Source of the DNA: Amycolatopsis deserti
Lineage (GTDB): Bacteria > Actinomycetota > Actinomycetes > Mycobacteriales > Pseudonocardiaceae
Length of the DNA: 64,000 bases
NCBI RefSeq assembly: GCF_014653945.1
Contig: NZ_BNAU01000002.1
Span: 491,914 to 555,913 of the forward strand
Direction: 5' to 3'
Part shown: positions 41,576-50,633 of the stretch, piece by piece
How positions within the stretch are numbered: position 1 is the first letter of the stretch
How the letters are laid out: each line of letters opens with the position of its first letter
Notes under the pieces: generated by a model
Told to the model about the DNA's origin: nothing
What the model saw: the letters and a program-made list of their open reading frames with translations, nothing else
Database searches by the model: none
Made by a program: the position numbers and the translations under genes

Positions 41576-42835
41576 GTGAACGAGGCCGCTCGAGGTGCGG
41601 GACCACGGTCCGCCGTCGTGGTCGGCGCCGGGATCGTCGGGCTGTCGACGGCCTGGTTCCTGCAGGAACACGGGGTGCGGGTGACCGTGCTGGACCGCAC
41701 CGGTGTCGCCGCGGGCGCGTCGTGGGGCAACGCGGGCTGGCTTTCGCCGGGCCTGGCGATCCCGCTCAACGAACCGGGCGTGCGGCGCGCCGGGCTCACC
41801 TCGCTCCTGCAGCGGGACGCCCCGCTGTACGTGCCGCGAACCGCCGACCCGGCGCTGTGGTCGTTCCTGCTGCGGTTCGCCGCCCACTGCACCTGGCCCG
41901 CGTGGCGCCGGGTGGTGACCGCCAACCTGGCGCTCAACGACGACTGCCTCGACGCCTTCGACACCCTGACCCGCGGCGGCGTGACGGCCACGACCGTCGA
42001 GGCCCCGGTCACGGCGGTGTTCGAATCGGCCGGCGCGGCCGGGGCCCTGCTCGCCGAGCTGCGGCGCTTCACCGCGGCCGGGGCCCGGGCCGACCACACC
42101 GGACTGACCGCGAGCGAGGTCCGCGCGCGACTGCCGCAACTGTCCGACCGGGCCGGGGCCGGGATCGAGCTGTCCGGCCAGCGGTACGCCGACCCCGGCC
42201 GGTTCGTGCGGGCGCTGGCCGATTCGGTGCGCCACCGCGGCGGCACCATCCGCGCCGGGTTCGACGTGCGGTCGATCCGCTACCACCGGCACGCGGTGAC
42301 AGTCGTGTCGCGGGACAACGTGAGCTTCTCGGCGAACGTCGCCGTGCTGGCGACGGGCGCGTGGATCAGCCGTCTGGCCGGCAAACTCGGCGTGCGCGTG
42401 CCGGTGCGCGCCGGGCGCGGCTACTCCTTCACGGTCCCGACGGAGACGCCCCTGCGGCAACCCGTGTACCTGCCCACCGTGCGCGTCGCGTGCACGCCCT
42501 ACCGGGACGCGATGCGGGTGGCCGGGACGATGGAGTTCCGCGGGCCCGACGACCCGCCCGACGAGCGGCGCGTGCAGGCGATCGTCCGGTCGGCGGCCCC
42601 GTTCTTCGAGGGCGTGCGCTGGGACGAGCGCGGCGACACCTGGGTGGGCCCGCGGCCGGTCAGCAGCGACGGCCTCCCGGTCATCGGCGCCACCACCGAA
42701 CCGGGCGTGTTCGTCGCGGGCGGGCACGGCATGTGGGGCTTCACCCAGGGGCCGGTCACCGGGAAGCTGCTCGCCGAGCACATCGTCACCGGCAAACAGC
42801 CGGAATCCCTGCGGCCGTTCGACCCGCTGCGGTGA
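41576..42835 (+). CDS. FAD-dependent D-amino acid dehydrogenase-like (DAO family) oxidoreductase
   Basis: 419 aa. VVVGAGIVGLSTAWFLQEHG (FAD dinucleotide motif), GVAAGASWGNAGWLSPGLAI (DadA-like), YADPGRFVRALADSVRHRGG, VLATGAWISRLAGKLGVRVP, and the C-terminal RPVSSDGLPVIGATTEPGVF with GGHGMWGFTQGPVTG. It probably oxidises a D-amino acid, proline derivative or N-methyl amine at the membrane. GTG at 41576 has GGGAGG 5 nt upstream; longer starts lack a ribosome site. Confidence 0.87.
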   Translation: MNEAARGAGPRSAVVVGAGIVGLSTAWFLQEHGVRVTVLDRTGVAAGASWGNAGWLSPGLAIPLNEPGVRRAGLTSLLQRDAPLYVPRTADPALWSFLLRFAAHCTWPAWRRVVTANLALNDDCLDAFDTLTRGGVTATTVEAPVTAVFESAGAAGALLAELRRFTAAGARADHTGLTASEVRARLPQLSDRAGAGIELSGQRYADPGRFVRALADSVRHRGGTIRAGFDVRSIRYHRHAVTVVSRDNVSFSANVAVLATGAWISRLAGKLGVRVPVRAGRGYSFTVPTETPLRQPVYLPTVRVACTPYRDAMRVAGTMEFRGPDDPPDERRVQAIVRSAAPFFEGVRWDERGDTWVGPRPVSSDGLPVIGATTEPGVFVAGGHGMWGFTQGPVTGKLLAEHIVTGKQPESLRPFDPLR

Positions 42836-43005
42836 GCCCGCCGATGGGATCCACAGAGGACCTGGAGTTCCTCCGCGCGGAGAACGCGTTGCTGCGCGTG
42901 GAACGGGACATCCTGCTGCGCGTCGCGGCCGGCTTCGCCGACGACGCGAACGCCACCCTGCTCCGGCGGCGCACCGCCGCCCGGCCGAACGAACGAGGAA
43001 ACCCG

Positions 43006-43434
43006 ATGGACACCGTGTGGCTGACCGAGGAAGCGTACGCGCGCCTGCGCGAGGAACTGGCCGCGCTGCGCGCCCCGGCCGGCGAGGAGCCGGACGAAGC
43101 CGGGCTACGGCAACGGAAAACGCGCACGCGCGAGCTGGAGGACCTGCTGCGCCGCGCCGTCGTGGGGCAGACTCCGCCCGACGACGGCATCGCCGAGCCG
43201 GGCATGGTGCTGACCGTCCGGTTCGAGGACGACCCCGAGACGGAAACCTTCCTGCTCGGCGTCCGCGACGGCGCGAGCGACGACCTGGAGGTCTACTCCC
43301 CCGACTCCCCGCTGGGCCGCGCGCTGACCGGCGCCCGCCAGGGCGAGTCCCGGACCTACCAGGTCCCCAGCGGCGCAACGGTGCGGGTGACGCTGGTCAG
43401 CGCCGTGCCCTACGGCCGGCACGTCCACCAGTAG
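43006..43434 (+). CDS. GreA/GreB-family transcript elongation factor homologue
   Basis: 142 aa. N-terminal coiled coil (YARLREELAALRAPAGEEPD, then TRTRELEDLLRRAVVG), then an FKBP-like domain with PGMVLTVRFEDDPETETFLL and YSPDSPLGRALTGARQGES. Both coils are shorter than in GreA, as in mycobacterial Gre-like proteins that bind RNA polymerase without cleavage activity. ATG at 43006 follows GAGGAAA. The same frame is open upstream to a GTG at 42832 that overlaps the oxidoreductase stop; it includes EDLEFLRAENALLRVERDIL (42844 start), so a 196-aa form is possible. Confidence 0.8.
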   Translation: MDTVWLTEEAYARLREELAALRAPAGEEPDEAGLRQRKTRTRELEDLLRRAVVGQTPPDDGIAEPGMVLTVRFEDDPETETFLLGVRDGASDDLEVYSPDSPLGRALTGARQGESRTYQVPSGATVRVTLVSAVPYGRHVHQ

Positions 43435-43452
43435 GTGGACACTCGACGTCGA

Positions 43453-43498
43453 CGGCGGCCCGCCCGCACGAGCGCGACACGTGCGGGGCCGGCCGCCG
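43453..43498. terminator. Hairpin between convergent gre-like and DHFR-like genes
   Basis: 8-bp outer stem CGGCGGCC/GGCCGCCG, continued by an imperfect GC-rich stem ending in GCACG/CGTGC. Located between two convergent stops. Confidence 0.55.
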
Positions 43499-43523
43499 AA
43501 GCGACGGCCGGCCCGCTCCGGGA

Positions 43524-44099
43524 TCAGCGGACCACGTCGTAGACCAGCTTCTGGATCCCGTTCGAGTAGGACTCGCTCTCGACGAGCCGCAGGCTCTGCT
43601 TGTCCTTGTCGGTGTCGCTGAACAGGCGCTTGCCCGCGCCGAGCAGGACCGGGAACAGCAGCAGGTGGTAGCGGTCGATCAGGCCCGCGTCGGCGAGGCC
43701 GCGGTTGAGCGCCGCGCTGCCGTGGACGATGATCGGCCCGCCCTCGGTCTCCTTCAGGGCCGCCACGTCGTCCAGCGAACGCAGGATGGTGATCTCGCCC
43801 CAGTTCGTGACCAGGTCCTCCTCCTTGAGGGTGGTGGACACGACGTACTTCGGCATCGCGTTGTAGCCGGGGAACTCCTGGGTCATGCCGGGCCAGACCG
43901 GGGCGAACGCCTGGTAGCTGACCCGGCCCAGCAGCATCGCGGTGGCCTCGCCCTGCTCGCGGCCCTTGATCTCGTAGGCCGCCGGGTCGAACTCGATGCC
44001 CTGGAAGGTCCAGCCGGAGTGCCGGTAGCCCGGCTCCCCGCCGGGGCCTTCGACGACACCGTCGAGCGAGACGAACGCGGTGGTGATCAGGGTGCGCAT
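43524..44099 (-). CDS. Dihydrofolate reductase (RibD C-terminal) family protein
   Basis: 191 aa. TLITTAFVSLDGVVEGPGG at the start, ATAMLLGRVSYQAFAPVWP, PKYVVSTTLKEEDLVTNWGE, GPIIVHGSAALNRGLADAGL and YHLLLFPVLLGAGKRLFSD match the RibD_C/YwjB-type reductases common in actinomycetes. They bind NADPH; substrates are mostly unknown. Preceded by GGAG. A second family member lies at 57342-57908. Confidence 0.87.
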   Translation of the reverse strand: MRTLITTAFVSLDGVVEGPGGEPGYRHSGWTFQGIEFDPAAYEIKGREQGEATAMLLGRVSYQAFAPVWPGMTQEFPGYNAMPKYVVSTTLKEEDLVTNWGEITILRSLDDVAALKETEGGPIIVHGSAALNRGLADAGLIDRYHLLLFPVLLGAGKRLFSDTDKDKQSLRLVESESYSNGIQKLVYDVVR

Positions 44100-44185
44100 G
44101 GAGTGCTCCTTCGTGAAATCCGGCGTTGCTGTCCTCAAGACATCGATCGAGCACCGCCGGATTCGACAACCCCCGCGAAAATTCG

Positions 44186-45049
44186 TCACCGGGGCTTGGC
44201 GACGACCTCCCACAGGCTGGTCCAGTTGTCCCGGCCGTGGCCCGCGGCGATCGCGCGGTCGTACTGGGACTTGACGGCTTCGGGCAGGGCGAGATCCACG
44301 CCGGCGTCCCGGCTGGCCTGCGCGATGTGGTCGGCGGTTGCGCCCATCATGGTGGCCGTGCTCAGCGCGCCGGGGTAGGTGCGCGCCCGGATGTTGGCCA
44401 CCGTCTCGTCCAGGTAGGTCGCCCCCAGCCCCGCGGCCTCCTTCGCGAACGGGACCAGCCGCTCCGGCTCCGCGCCCTCGGCCTCCAGCAGCGCGAACGC
44501 CTGCAGGTAGGCCGACAGCGAGGTGAGGAAGATCGTCAGCGCGGCCTGGTAGAACAGCTGCGCCAGGCCGTGGTCCTCCCCCAGGTACTCCGGCCGTCCG
44601 ATGTGCCGCAGCACCGGTTCGTGCGCCTGGAAGACGTCGCGGGGCCCGCTGTAGAAGACGTAGGACGCCTCCGCGCCGACGAGCGGCGCCGGGACCATGA
44701 TCCCGCCGGCCACCAGGGTCGCGCCACGTTCGGCCAGCCACGCGGCGGCTTCCCGGGTGCGCCGCGGGGTGTCCGAGCTGAGGTTCACCACGACGCGTCC
44801 GGCCAGCGCCTCGCCGGCGTCGCCGAGCACGTCGTACATCGCCTGGTAGTCGGTGAGGCTGAGGATCACCAGCTCGGCCGCCTTCACCGCCTCCGCGGGG
44901 GTGGCGGCGAGCACGGCGCCGCGGGCGACGACGTCGTCGGCGCGGCTCTTCGTGCGGTTCCACACGGTGACGTCGGTGCCGTGGTCGAGCAGCACCCGCA
45001 CCATGGCCTGGCCCATCGGGCCCAGGCCGATCAGGCTCGCGCTGGTCAT
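44186..45049 (-). CDS. NAD(P)-binding 6PGDH/imine-reductase-like oxidoreductase
   Basis: 287 aa. ASLIGLGPMGQAMVRVLLDH (cofactor motif), VTVWNRTKSRADDVVARGA (NADP-preferring Arg), VNLSSDTPRRTREAAAWLAE and LGEDHGLAQLFYQAALTIFL. The catalytic Asp/Tyr seen in imine reductases at that last position is replaced by Gln (FYQAAL), so activity may differ. The ATG overlaps the stop of the next paralogue (ATGA). Operon with it, divergent from the BTAD regulator. Confidence 0.83.
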   Translation of the reverse strand: MTSASLIGLGPMGQAMVRVLLDHGTDVTVWNRTKSRADDVVARGAVLAATPAEAVKAAELVILSLTDYQAMYDVLGDAGEALAGRVVVNLSSDTPRRTREAAAWLAERGATLVAGGIMVPAPLVGAEASYVFYSGPRDVFQAHEPVLRHIGRPEYLGEDHGLAQLFYQAALTIFLTSLSAYLQAFALLEAEGAEPERLVPFAKEAAGLGATYLDETVANIRARTYPGALSTATMMGATADHIAQASRDAGVDLALPEAVKSQYDRAIAAGHGRDNWTSLWEVVAKPR

Positions 45050-45924
45050 GCGTTGTCGTCCTTCCTGAGGATTTCGATGATTCCGGTGAGGTCCTCGTGG
45101 CCGTGCCCGTCGGCGGCGCGCTGCCGCATGAGCCGGCCGAGCGGGGCGAGCAGTTCGGAGCTGACGCCCTGCTCGTCGGCGGTGTGGTGGAGGTTGCCGA
45201 AACTGGCCGCCTGCATGCCGAGGTTCGACACGACGCCGGTGGCGTAGTCGCGGCTGTCGAGCTGCTTCGCGGCGCCGTCCGCCCAGCCACTCATGGCGTT
45301 GAGCCAGCGGGTGAGCAGCGGTGCGAAGTCGGTGGCGGGCGTCCCGTCTGCGGTGACGAGCGCGAACGCCTGCAGGACGCCGGCGATCATCCCGTACATG
45401 CCGGTGAGCAGCGCGATGTCGGTCAGCGCGGCGCGGCCGACCGCCTCGCCGAGGAAGACGCTTTCGCCGAATGTGTTCAGCGCGGGGCGGGCGCGGTCGA
45501 ACGCGGTGGCCGATCCGCTGTAGAGCACGAACGCCGCCGGGGTGCCGATCATCGGCGGCACCGCCATGATGCCGCCGTCGAGGTAGTCGGCGCCCTGGCA
45601 GGCCGCCCACTCGGCGAACCGGCGCGCCTGGCCGGGCGTGCCGTTGGTGAGGTTGACGAGGGTGCGGCCGCGCAGCGACTCGGGGTCGAGCACCTCGCGG
45701 ACGGAGTCGTAGTCGAGCAGGCACGCGACGACGACCTGGCTCGCGGCGACGGCCTCCGCGGGGCTGGTGGCCCGCGCGGCGCCCCGTTCGACGAGGGCGT
45801 CGGCCTTGGCCGCGGTCCGGTTCCACACGGTCACCGGGTGACCCGCGGACAGCAGCGCTCCGGCGAGCGCGGTGCCCATGGCGCCGAGGCCGAGCACCGT
45901 GACGGATGGCTTGTCTGTGGTCAT
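45046..45924 (-). CDS. Imine reductase-like NAD(P)-dependent oxidoreductase
   Basis: 292 aa. VTVLGLGAMGTALAGALLSA, VTVWNRTAAKADALVERGA, NLTNGTPGQARRFAEWAACQ, DYLDGGIMAVPPMIGTP, and FLGEAVGRAALTDIALLTGM with the catalytic Asp of imine reductases. Forms a tandem pair with the gene at 44186, likely a duplication. ATG at 45924 is chosen at the Rossmann start. Possibly regulated by the divergent BTAD protein. Confidence 0.85.
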   Translation of the reverse strand: MTTDKPSVTVLGLGAMGTALAGALLSAGHPVTVWNRTAAKADALVERGAARATSPAEAVAASQVVVACLLDYDSVREVLDPESLRGRTLVNLTNGTPGQARRFAEWAACQGADYLDGGIMAVPPMIGTPAAFVLYSGSATAFDRARPALNTFGESVFLGEAVGRAALTDIALLTGMYGMIAGVLQAFALVTADGTPATDFAPLLTRWLNAMSGWADGAAKQLDSRDYATGVVSNLGMQAASFGNLHHTADEQGVSSELLAPLGRLMRQRAADGHGHEDLTGIIEILRKDDNA

Positions 45925-45998
45925 GTGATCACCGTGCCGGGGGCCGCGCACGGTTCGCGCACGGTTTTCTGTCGGTGGTCCCCGCTACTGTCGCTTCC

Positions 45999-48900
45999 GT
46001 GAGGTTTTCCGTGCTGGGTCCGCTCGCCGTGCAGGCGTCCGACGGTGCCGCCGTGGCGGTGCCGGAGGCCAAGGTGCGCGCACTGCTGGCCGACCTGCTC
46101 GTGCACGAGGGCAGGCCGGTCCCGGTGGCGCGCCTGGCCGACGACCTGTGGAGCGAGCGGCTGCCGGGCAACCCGGCCAACACGTTGCAGACGAAGATCT
46201 CGCAGCTGCGCCGCACGCTCGAGCGGGCCGAGCCGGGTGCCCGTGAGCTGGTGGTGCGGCAGCCGCCGGGCTACGCGTTGCGGGCGCCGGAGGACGCGGT
46301 GGACGCCCGCCGGTTCCGCGCGCTGGTGGGGCGGGTCAAGGCGGGCGGGGATCCGGCGCGCACGGCCGCGTTGCTGCGGGAGGCGCTGGCGCTGTGGCGG
46401 GGGCCGGCGCTGGCGGATTTCGCGGACGAGCCGTTCGCGGCCGGGTACGCGCAGCGGCTGGAGGAGGAGCGGCTGGCCGCCGTCGAGGAGCTGGCGCAGG
46501 CGCGGCTGGCGCTGGGCGAGCACGCGGAGCTGGCGGGTGAGCTGACTGATCTCGTGGCCGAACACCCGTTGCGTGAGAGGCTGCGCGCGCTGCAGATGCG
46601 GGCGTTGTACCGGTCGGGGCGGCAGAGCGAGGCGCTCGCCTCCTACACGGATCTGCGGGAGCGGCTGGCCGACGAGCTGGGCCTGGAGCCGGGGCACGAG
46701 CTGGCCGAGCTGCAGCAGGCGATCCTGCGGCAGGACCCGGCGCTGGACCCGCCGCCCGCGGCGGCCGCGCGGTCGAACCTGCCGGTGCCGCTGACGGATC
46801 TGGTCGGCCGTGAGGCGGCGGTGCGCGAGGTCCGGCAGCTGCTGGACCGGTCGCGTCTGGTGACGCTCACCGGTCCGGGCGGCGTCGGGAAGACCCGGCT
46901 GGCGCTGGAGATCGCGGCCGGGCTGACCGTGCCCGACGGGGTGTGGCTGGTGGAGCTGGCGGGGCTGGACGAGCACGGCCCGGCGCAGCCCGCCGAAGCC
47001 GTGGCCGCGGTGCTCGGGGTGCGGGACGACGCCGGTGACCTGACGGCGCGGCTGGCGGACGCGGTGCGGGACCGCCGGACGCTGCTGGTGCTGGACAACT
47101 GCGAGCACCTCGTCGAGCCCGTCGCCGCGCTGGCGGCCCGGCTACTGGCCGCGGCGCCGGATTTGCGGATCCTCGCCACGAGCCGGGAACCGCTCGGGCT
47201 CACCGGCGAGACACTGTGGACAGTGCCGCCGCTGGGCATCCCCGCCGCGGGCCACGCCGATCCGGAGCGGCCGGCCGCGGAGGTGCTGCCGTCGGTGCGC
47301 GAGTTCAGCGCGGTGCGGCTGTTCGTCGCGCGGGCGGCGGCCGCCGCGCCAGGGTTCGCGCTCACCGAAGGGAACGTGCACGCTGTCGCCGCGATCTGCC
47401 GCACCCTCGACGGGCTGCCGCTGGCGCTGGAGCTCGCGGCCACACGGGTGCGGGCGCTGGGGGTGCACGAGCTGCTCGCGCGCCTGGACGACCGGTTCCG
47501 GTTGCTCGCCACCGGTGCTCGCGACGCGCCCGCGCGGCAGCGCACCCTGCGCGCGATGATCGACTGGAGCTGGGAGCTGCTGTCCACTTCGGAGCGTCTG
47601 GTGCTGCGGCGGCTCGCGGTGCACGCCGAAGGATGCGGGCTGGAGGCCGCCGAGGAGGTCTGCGGGGGCGAGCCGGGCGCGGTCGTCGATGTGCTGGGGC
47701 GGCTGGTCGACCGGTCCCTGGTGGTGTGCGAGCACGGGGAGCTGGGCCCGCGGTACCGGTTGCTGGAGTCGGTGCGCGCGTACAGCCTGGAGCGGCTGGC
47801 CGAGGCGGAGGAGGCCGAGCCGGTGCGGTCGCGGCACGCCCGGTACTACACCGCGCTCGCCGAGCGGGCCGATCCGTTGCTGCGCCGCAGCGGTCAGTGC
47901 CATTGGCTGGAGACGCTGGACGCGGAGTCCGCGAACCTGCGCGCGGCGCTCGACACGCTGGTCCGGCAGTGCGCGGCGGACGAGGCGTTGCGGTTGGTGA
48001 CGAGCCTGGCGTGGTACTGGTTCCTGCGCGGGCGGCTGGGCGAGGCGCTGCGGTCGTTGCGGGCGGCCCTGGCGGTGCCGGGTGAGGTGGCACCGGGCCG
48101 GCGGGCCGCCGCGCGGGCGTGGCTGGCGGGGCTCGAGGTGCTGGCCGGCGGGCGGATCGACCCGGCGGTGGCCGAGGAGGCCGCGACGATCCCCGACGTG
48201 GGGACGCGGTCGCGGGCGCTGTGGTTCCTCGGGTACGTGCTGGGCACGGTCGCGGATCTGGCCGGGGCGTCGAAGCTGACCGGGGCGGCTCTGGACGGGT
48301 TCGCCGCGCTGGGTGACCGCTGGGGCACGGCGGCCGGGCTCGCCGAGTCGGCCAGCCAGTTGATCGCGCGCGGCGAGCTGGCCCGCGCCCGCGCGGCGGC
48401 GGAGGAGAGCGCCGAGATCTTCGCCGCGGTCGGCGACCGGTGGGGGCAGGTGCAGGCGTCGTTCGTGCTGGGCACGCTGGCGTCGTTCGAGGGCCGGTAC
48501 GCCGACGCGGAGCGGTTGCACACCGAGAGCCTGCGGCGGGCCGAGCAGCTGGGGCTGTGGCCGGAGGTGTCCTACCAGCTGTCGTGGCTGGGCCGCACCG
48601 CGCTGCTCACCGGGGATTTCGCGGAGGCGCGGCGGCTGCACGAGCGGGCGCGGCGGGTGGCGGTGGAGAGCGGGTTCGCGCCGGGCGAGATGTACGCGCG
48701 GACGGGCCTGGCGCTGGGCGCGCGCCGGGAGGGCGCGCTGGACGAGGCGGAGCGGCAGTTGCGGGTGCTGCTGGACTGGCACGGGCTGGTCGAGCACGAG
48801 CCGGGCAACACGCTGGTGTGCGCGGAGCTGGGTTTCGTGGCCGAGCTGCGCGGCGATGCCGAGGGCGCGTTCACCTGGCACCGGCGCGGCCTGGAGATCG

Positions 48901-49184
48901 CGCGGCGCGGCACGGACCCCCGGGCGGTCGCGCTGGCGCTCGAGGGCCTGGCCGGCGCACACGCCCTGGCCGGCGAGCACGCACAGGCCGCGAGGCTGCT
49001 GGGAGCCAGCGACCACGCCCGCCGCTCCGTGGGAGCTCCCCTACCCGCCGCCGAACGCGCCGACGTGAACCGGATCGAACACACAACGCGAACATCCCTC
49101 GGCGAAGAGCGATTCACCACGGAACACGAGACCGGCGCCCGGCTGGGATGGGAGGAGCTGACCACGGAAACCCAGGCCGCGTAA
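45999..49184 (+). CDS. AfsR/SARP-like regulator: HTH-BTAD-NB-ARC-TPR
   Basis: 1061 aa. OmpR-type HTH and linker at residues 1-95 (LADDLWSERLPGNPANTLQT), BTAD at about 100-245 (LRERLRALQMRALYRSGRQS), STAND ATPase from about 260 with Walker A GPGGVGKTR near 288 and Walker B LLVLDNCEHL near 364, then a long TPR-like C-terminus. Such proteins activate nearby operons after sensing an unknown signal. GTG 45999 is 7 nt after a TACTGT -10, consistent with a leaderless mRNA. Divergent from the imine-reductase-like pair. Confidence 0.87.
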   Translation: MRFSVLGPLAVQASDGAAVAVPEAKVRALLADLLVHEGRPVPVARLADDLWSERLPGNPANTLQTKISQLRRTLERAEPGARELVVRQPPGYALRAPEDAVDARRFRALVGRVKAGGDPARTAALLREALALWRGPALADFADEPFAAGYAQRLEEERLAAVEELAQARLALGEHAELAGELTDLVAEHPLRERLRALQMRALYRSGRQSEALASYTDLRERLADELGLEPGHELAELQQAILRQDPALDPPPAAAARSNLPVPLTDLVGREAAVREVRQLLDRSRLVTLTGPGGVGKTRLALEIAAGLTVPDGVWLVELAGLDEHGPAQPAEAVAAVLGVRDDAGDLTARLADAVRDRRTLLVLDNCEHLVEPVAALAARLLAAAPDLRILATSREPLGLTGETLWTVPPLGIPAAGHADPERPAAEVLPSVREFSAVRLFVARAAAAAPGFALTEGNVHAVAAICRTLDGLPLALELAATRVRALGVHELLARLDDRFRLLATGARDAPARQRTLRAMIDWSWELLSTSERLVLRRLAVHAEGCGLEAAEEVCGGEPGAVVDVLGRLVDRSLVVCEHGELGPRYRLLESVRAYSLERLAEAEEAEPVRSRHARYYTALAERADPLLRRSGQCHWLETLDAESANLRAALDTLVRQCAADEALRLVTSLAWYWFLRGRLGEALRSLRAALAVPGEVAPGRRAAARAWLAGLEVLAGGRIDPAVAEEAATIPDVGTRSRALWFLGYVLGTVADLAGASKLTGAALDGFAALGDRWGTAAGLAESASQLIARGELARARAAAEESAEIFAAVGDRWGQVQASFVLGTLASFEGRYADAERLHTESLRRAEQLGLWPEVSYQLSWLGRTALLTGDFAEARRLHERARRVAVESGFAPGEMYARTGLALGARREGALDEAERQLRVLLDWHGLVEHEPGNTLVCAELGFVAELRGDAEGAFTWHRRGLEIARRGTDPRAVALALEGLAGAHALAGEHAQAARLLGASDHARRSVGAPLPAAERADVNRIEHTTRTSLGEERFTTEHETGARLGWEELTTETQAA

Positions 49185-49314
49185 GGGAATTCGCCGCAGG
49201 TTGAGCGGAACGCCGCGGGTTGGCGACCGCTACGCACCCGCGGCCCCTCCCGGAGCTCCCACGGGCTGGCCTCCGCAACCTGCGGGTCCCCGGGGCCCGC
49301 CGCCGCAGGCGGCG

Positions 49315-49530
49315 GCGCCCCAAGCACTCCGCAGCGCTAAGCCCACCCACAGCTCTCCGGAGTCACCACGCGCCGGCCCCACCAAACCCACGGTGTCCCA
49401 GCACCGTCCAGCGCCCCAAGCACTCCGCAGCGCCCAGCCCACCCACAGCTCTCCGGGAGCCACCACGCACCGGCCCCACCAACTCCGCGGTGTCCCAGCA
49501 CCCTCCGGCGCCACAGGCACTCCGCGGCGC
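49315..49530. repeat. Tandem direct repeat, period 96-97 bp, about 2.2 copies
   Basis: Units start at 49315, 49411 and 49508 with GCGCCCCAAGCACTCCGCAG-like sequence; the first two are full, the third is partial and diverges after about 23 bp. Conserved blocks include CCCACCCACAGCTCTCCG and GGTGTCCCAGCACC. It fills the 405-bp gap between the BTAD regulator and the PPOX gene. No ribosome site or coding pattern supports the open frames that cross it. Confidence 0.7.
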
Positions 49531-49589
49531 TCCTGGCAGCGGTCACAACCCTCCCGGGCCGTGGAAGCCGGCGCGCCCCAGCAAACCGA

Positions 49590-49970
49590 TCACACGGCGC
49601 GGCTCGCGCGGGGGCCGTCGATTCCCCAGCTGATGATCCGCGCCGGGGTGATCCTGATGGTCTCCCGCGAGAAGTACGGCACCGGCGGCTCCTGGTCGGT
49701 CAGCGCCGCCGCCGTGCCGCGGATCTCGATGCCCCGCGGCACCCACGGGTCCACCGTCGCCAGGTCGTCCACCACGAACGCGACCGTGCTGCCCCGCTGG
49801 ACGTTGCGGAACTTCTTCGACGCCCCCAGCGCGTGCCCGCCGATCACGATCGTGCCGTCGTCGACGAAGAAGTTCACCGGGTTGTTCTGCACCTGCCCGC
49901 CCGGCGACACCGTCGCGAGCCGTCCGATGCGTTGCGTGCCAAGGTAATCCAGTTCTGCTTGTGTGAACAC
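49590..49970 (-). CDS. Pyridoxamine 5'-phosphate oxidase-like (F420/FMN split-barrel) protein
   Basis: 126 aa. FTQAELDYLGTQRIGRLATV, then PGGQVQNNPVNFFVDDGTI, KKFRNVQRGSTVAFVVDDLA and WVPRGIEIRGTAAAL fit the PPOX-class F420-dependent family (Rv1155-like). GTG at 49970 puts the family's FTxAELxYL at the N-terminus. A TTG at 50003 overlapping the TetR stop would add 11 residues and allow coupling. Confidence 0.8.
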   Translation of the reverse strand: MFTQAELDYLGTQRIGRLATVSPGGQVQNNPVNFFVDDGTIVIGGHALGASKKFRNVQRGSTVAFVVDDLATVDPWVPRGIEIRGTAAALTDQEPPVPYFSRETIRITPARIISWGIDGPRASRAV

Positions 49971-49999
49971 GGTCGCGATTCTGCGGGTTGACGCGGACG

Positions 50000-50581
50000 T
50001 CAAGGCAAGTCCGCCAGCAACGACCGGACCGTCGCGGCCACCACGCCCGGCGCTTCCTCGGCGCTCAACCGCCCGGCGCGGGTCTCCTCCGCCGCTCCAT
50101 TGAGGACGTAGTGCACGACGTTGACCAGCCACGTCACCGGCAGGTCGGTCCGGAACACGCCCTGCCGCTGCCCCCGCCGGATCAGGTCCTCGACCCGGCC
50201 GGCGGCTTCCCGGTGCAGCTCGCGGATCCGGGCCGCGGGCAGCAGCCCCTCGGCGGCCTGCAGCAGCTTCGTCGACTCCGCCACCAGCGACCAGCTGGGC
50301 ACGATCAACCGGGCCAGCGCGTCCCGCGCGTCGCCGTCGAGGTCGACCGCGGACAGCACCTCCTCCCCGTCCCGCAGCGCGTCGGCGAGAGCGGCTTCGA
50401 CCAGCGCCGCCCGGTTCGGGAAGTGCCCGTACAGCGTCATCCGGCCGACCCCGGCGGCCTTCACGATGTCGTCGATGCTCGCGTCCGGATCGCGGCCGAG
50501 GACCTCCCGGGCGGCGGTGACGATCCGGGCGATGCTGCGTTCGGCGTCGGCCCGCCGGCGCGGTCGTGCGGTGGTGCTCAC
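50000..50581 (-). CDS. TetR-family transcriptional regulator
   Basis: 193 aa. HTH: SIARIVTAAREVLGRDPDAS, IDDIVKAAGVGRMTLYGHFP, NRAALVEAALADAL; the ligand domain is alpha-helical with LHREAAGRVEDLIRRGQRQG. GTG at 50581 (STTARPRRRADAER) is preferred; another GTG lies 6 nt upstream. Divergent from a DHA2 transporter; two TCGTAC-N6-GTACGA sites lie in between. Confidence 0.88.
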   Translation of the reverse strand: MSTTARPRRRADAERSIARIVTAAREVLGRDPDASIDDIVKAAGVGRMTLYGHFPNRAALVEAALADALRDGEEVLSAVDLDGDARDALARLIVPSWSLVAESTKLLQAAEGLLPAARIRELHREAAGRVEDLIRRGQRQGVFRTDLPVTWLVNVVHYVLNGAAEETRAGRLSAEEAPGVVAATVRSLLADLP

Positions 50582-50594
50582 CCCCACAGTCTAG

Positions 50595-50614
50595 CTCGTA
50601 CGGGAATGTACGAG
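50595..50614. promoter_or_regulatory. TetR operator 1: CTCGTAC-N6-GTACGAG
   Basis: Perfect 7-bp arms with a 6-nt spacer, 14 nt before the TetR GTG. Same arm sequence and spacing as operator 2. Confidence 0.68.
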
Positions 50615-50633
50615 TTAGCATGCCGGTTGCATG

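Noticed and set aside
40915..43434. A single 839-residue protein ending in the Gre-like domain
   Set aside because: The upstream part is the out-of-frame reading of the PucR and DadA-like genes. Only the last 142 (possibly 196) residues are plausible.
49201..49947. Plus-strand ORF across the tandem repeat and the PPOX gene
   Set aside because: Pro/Ser-rich low-complexity translation of the repeat, then antisense to the PPOX gene; no support as coding.
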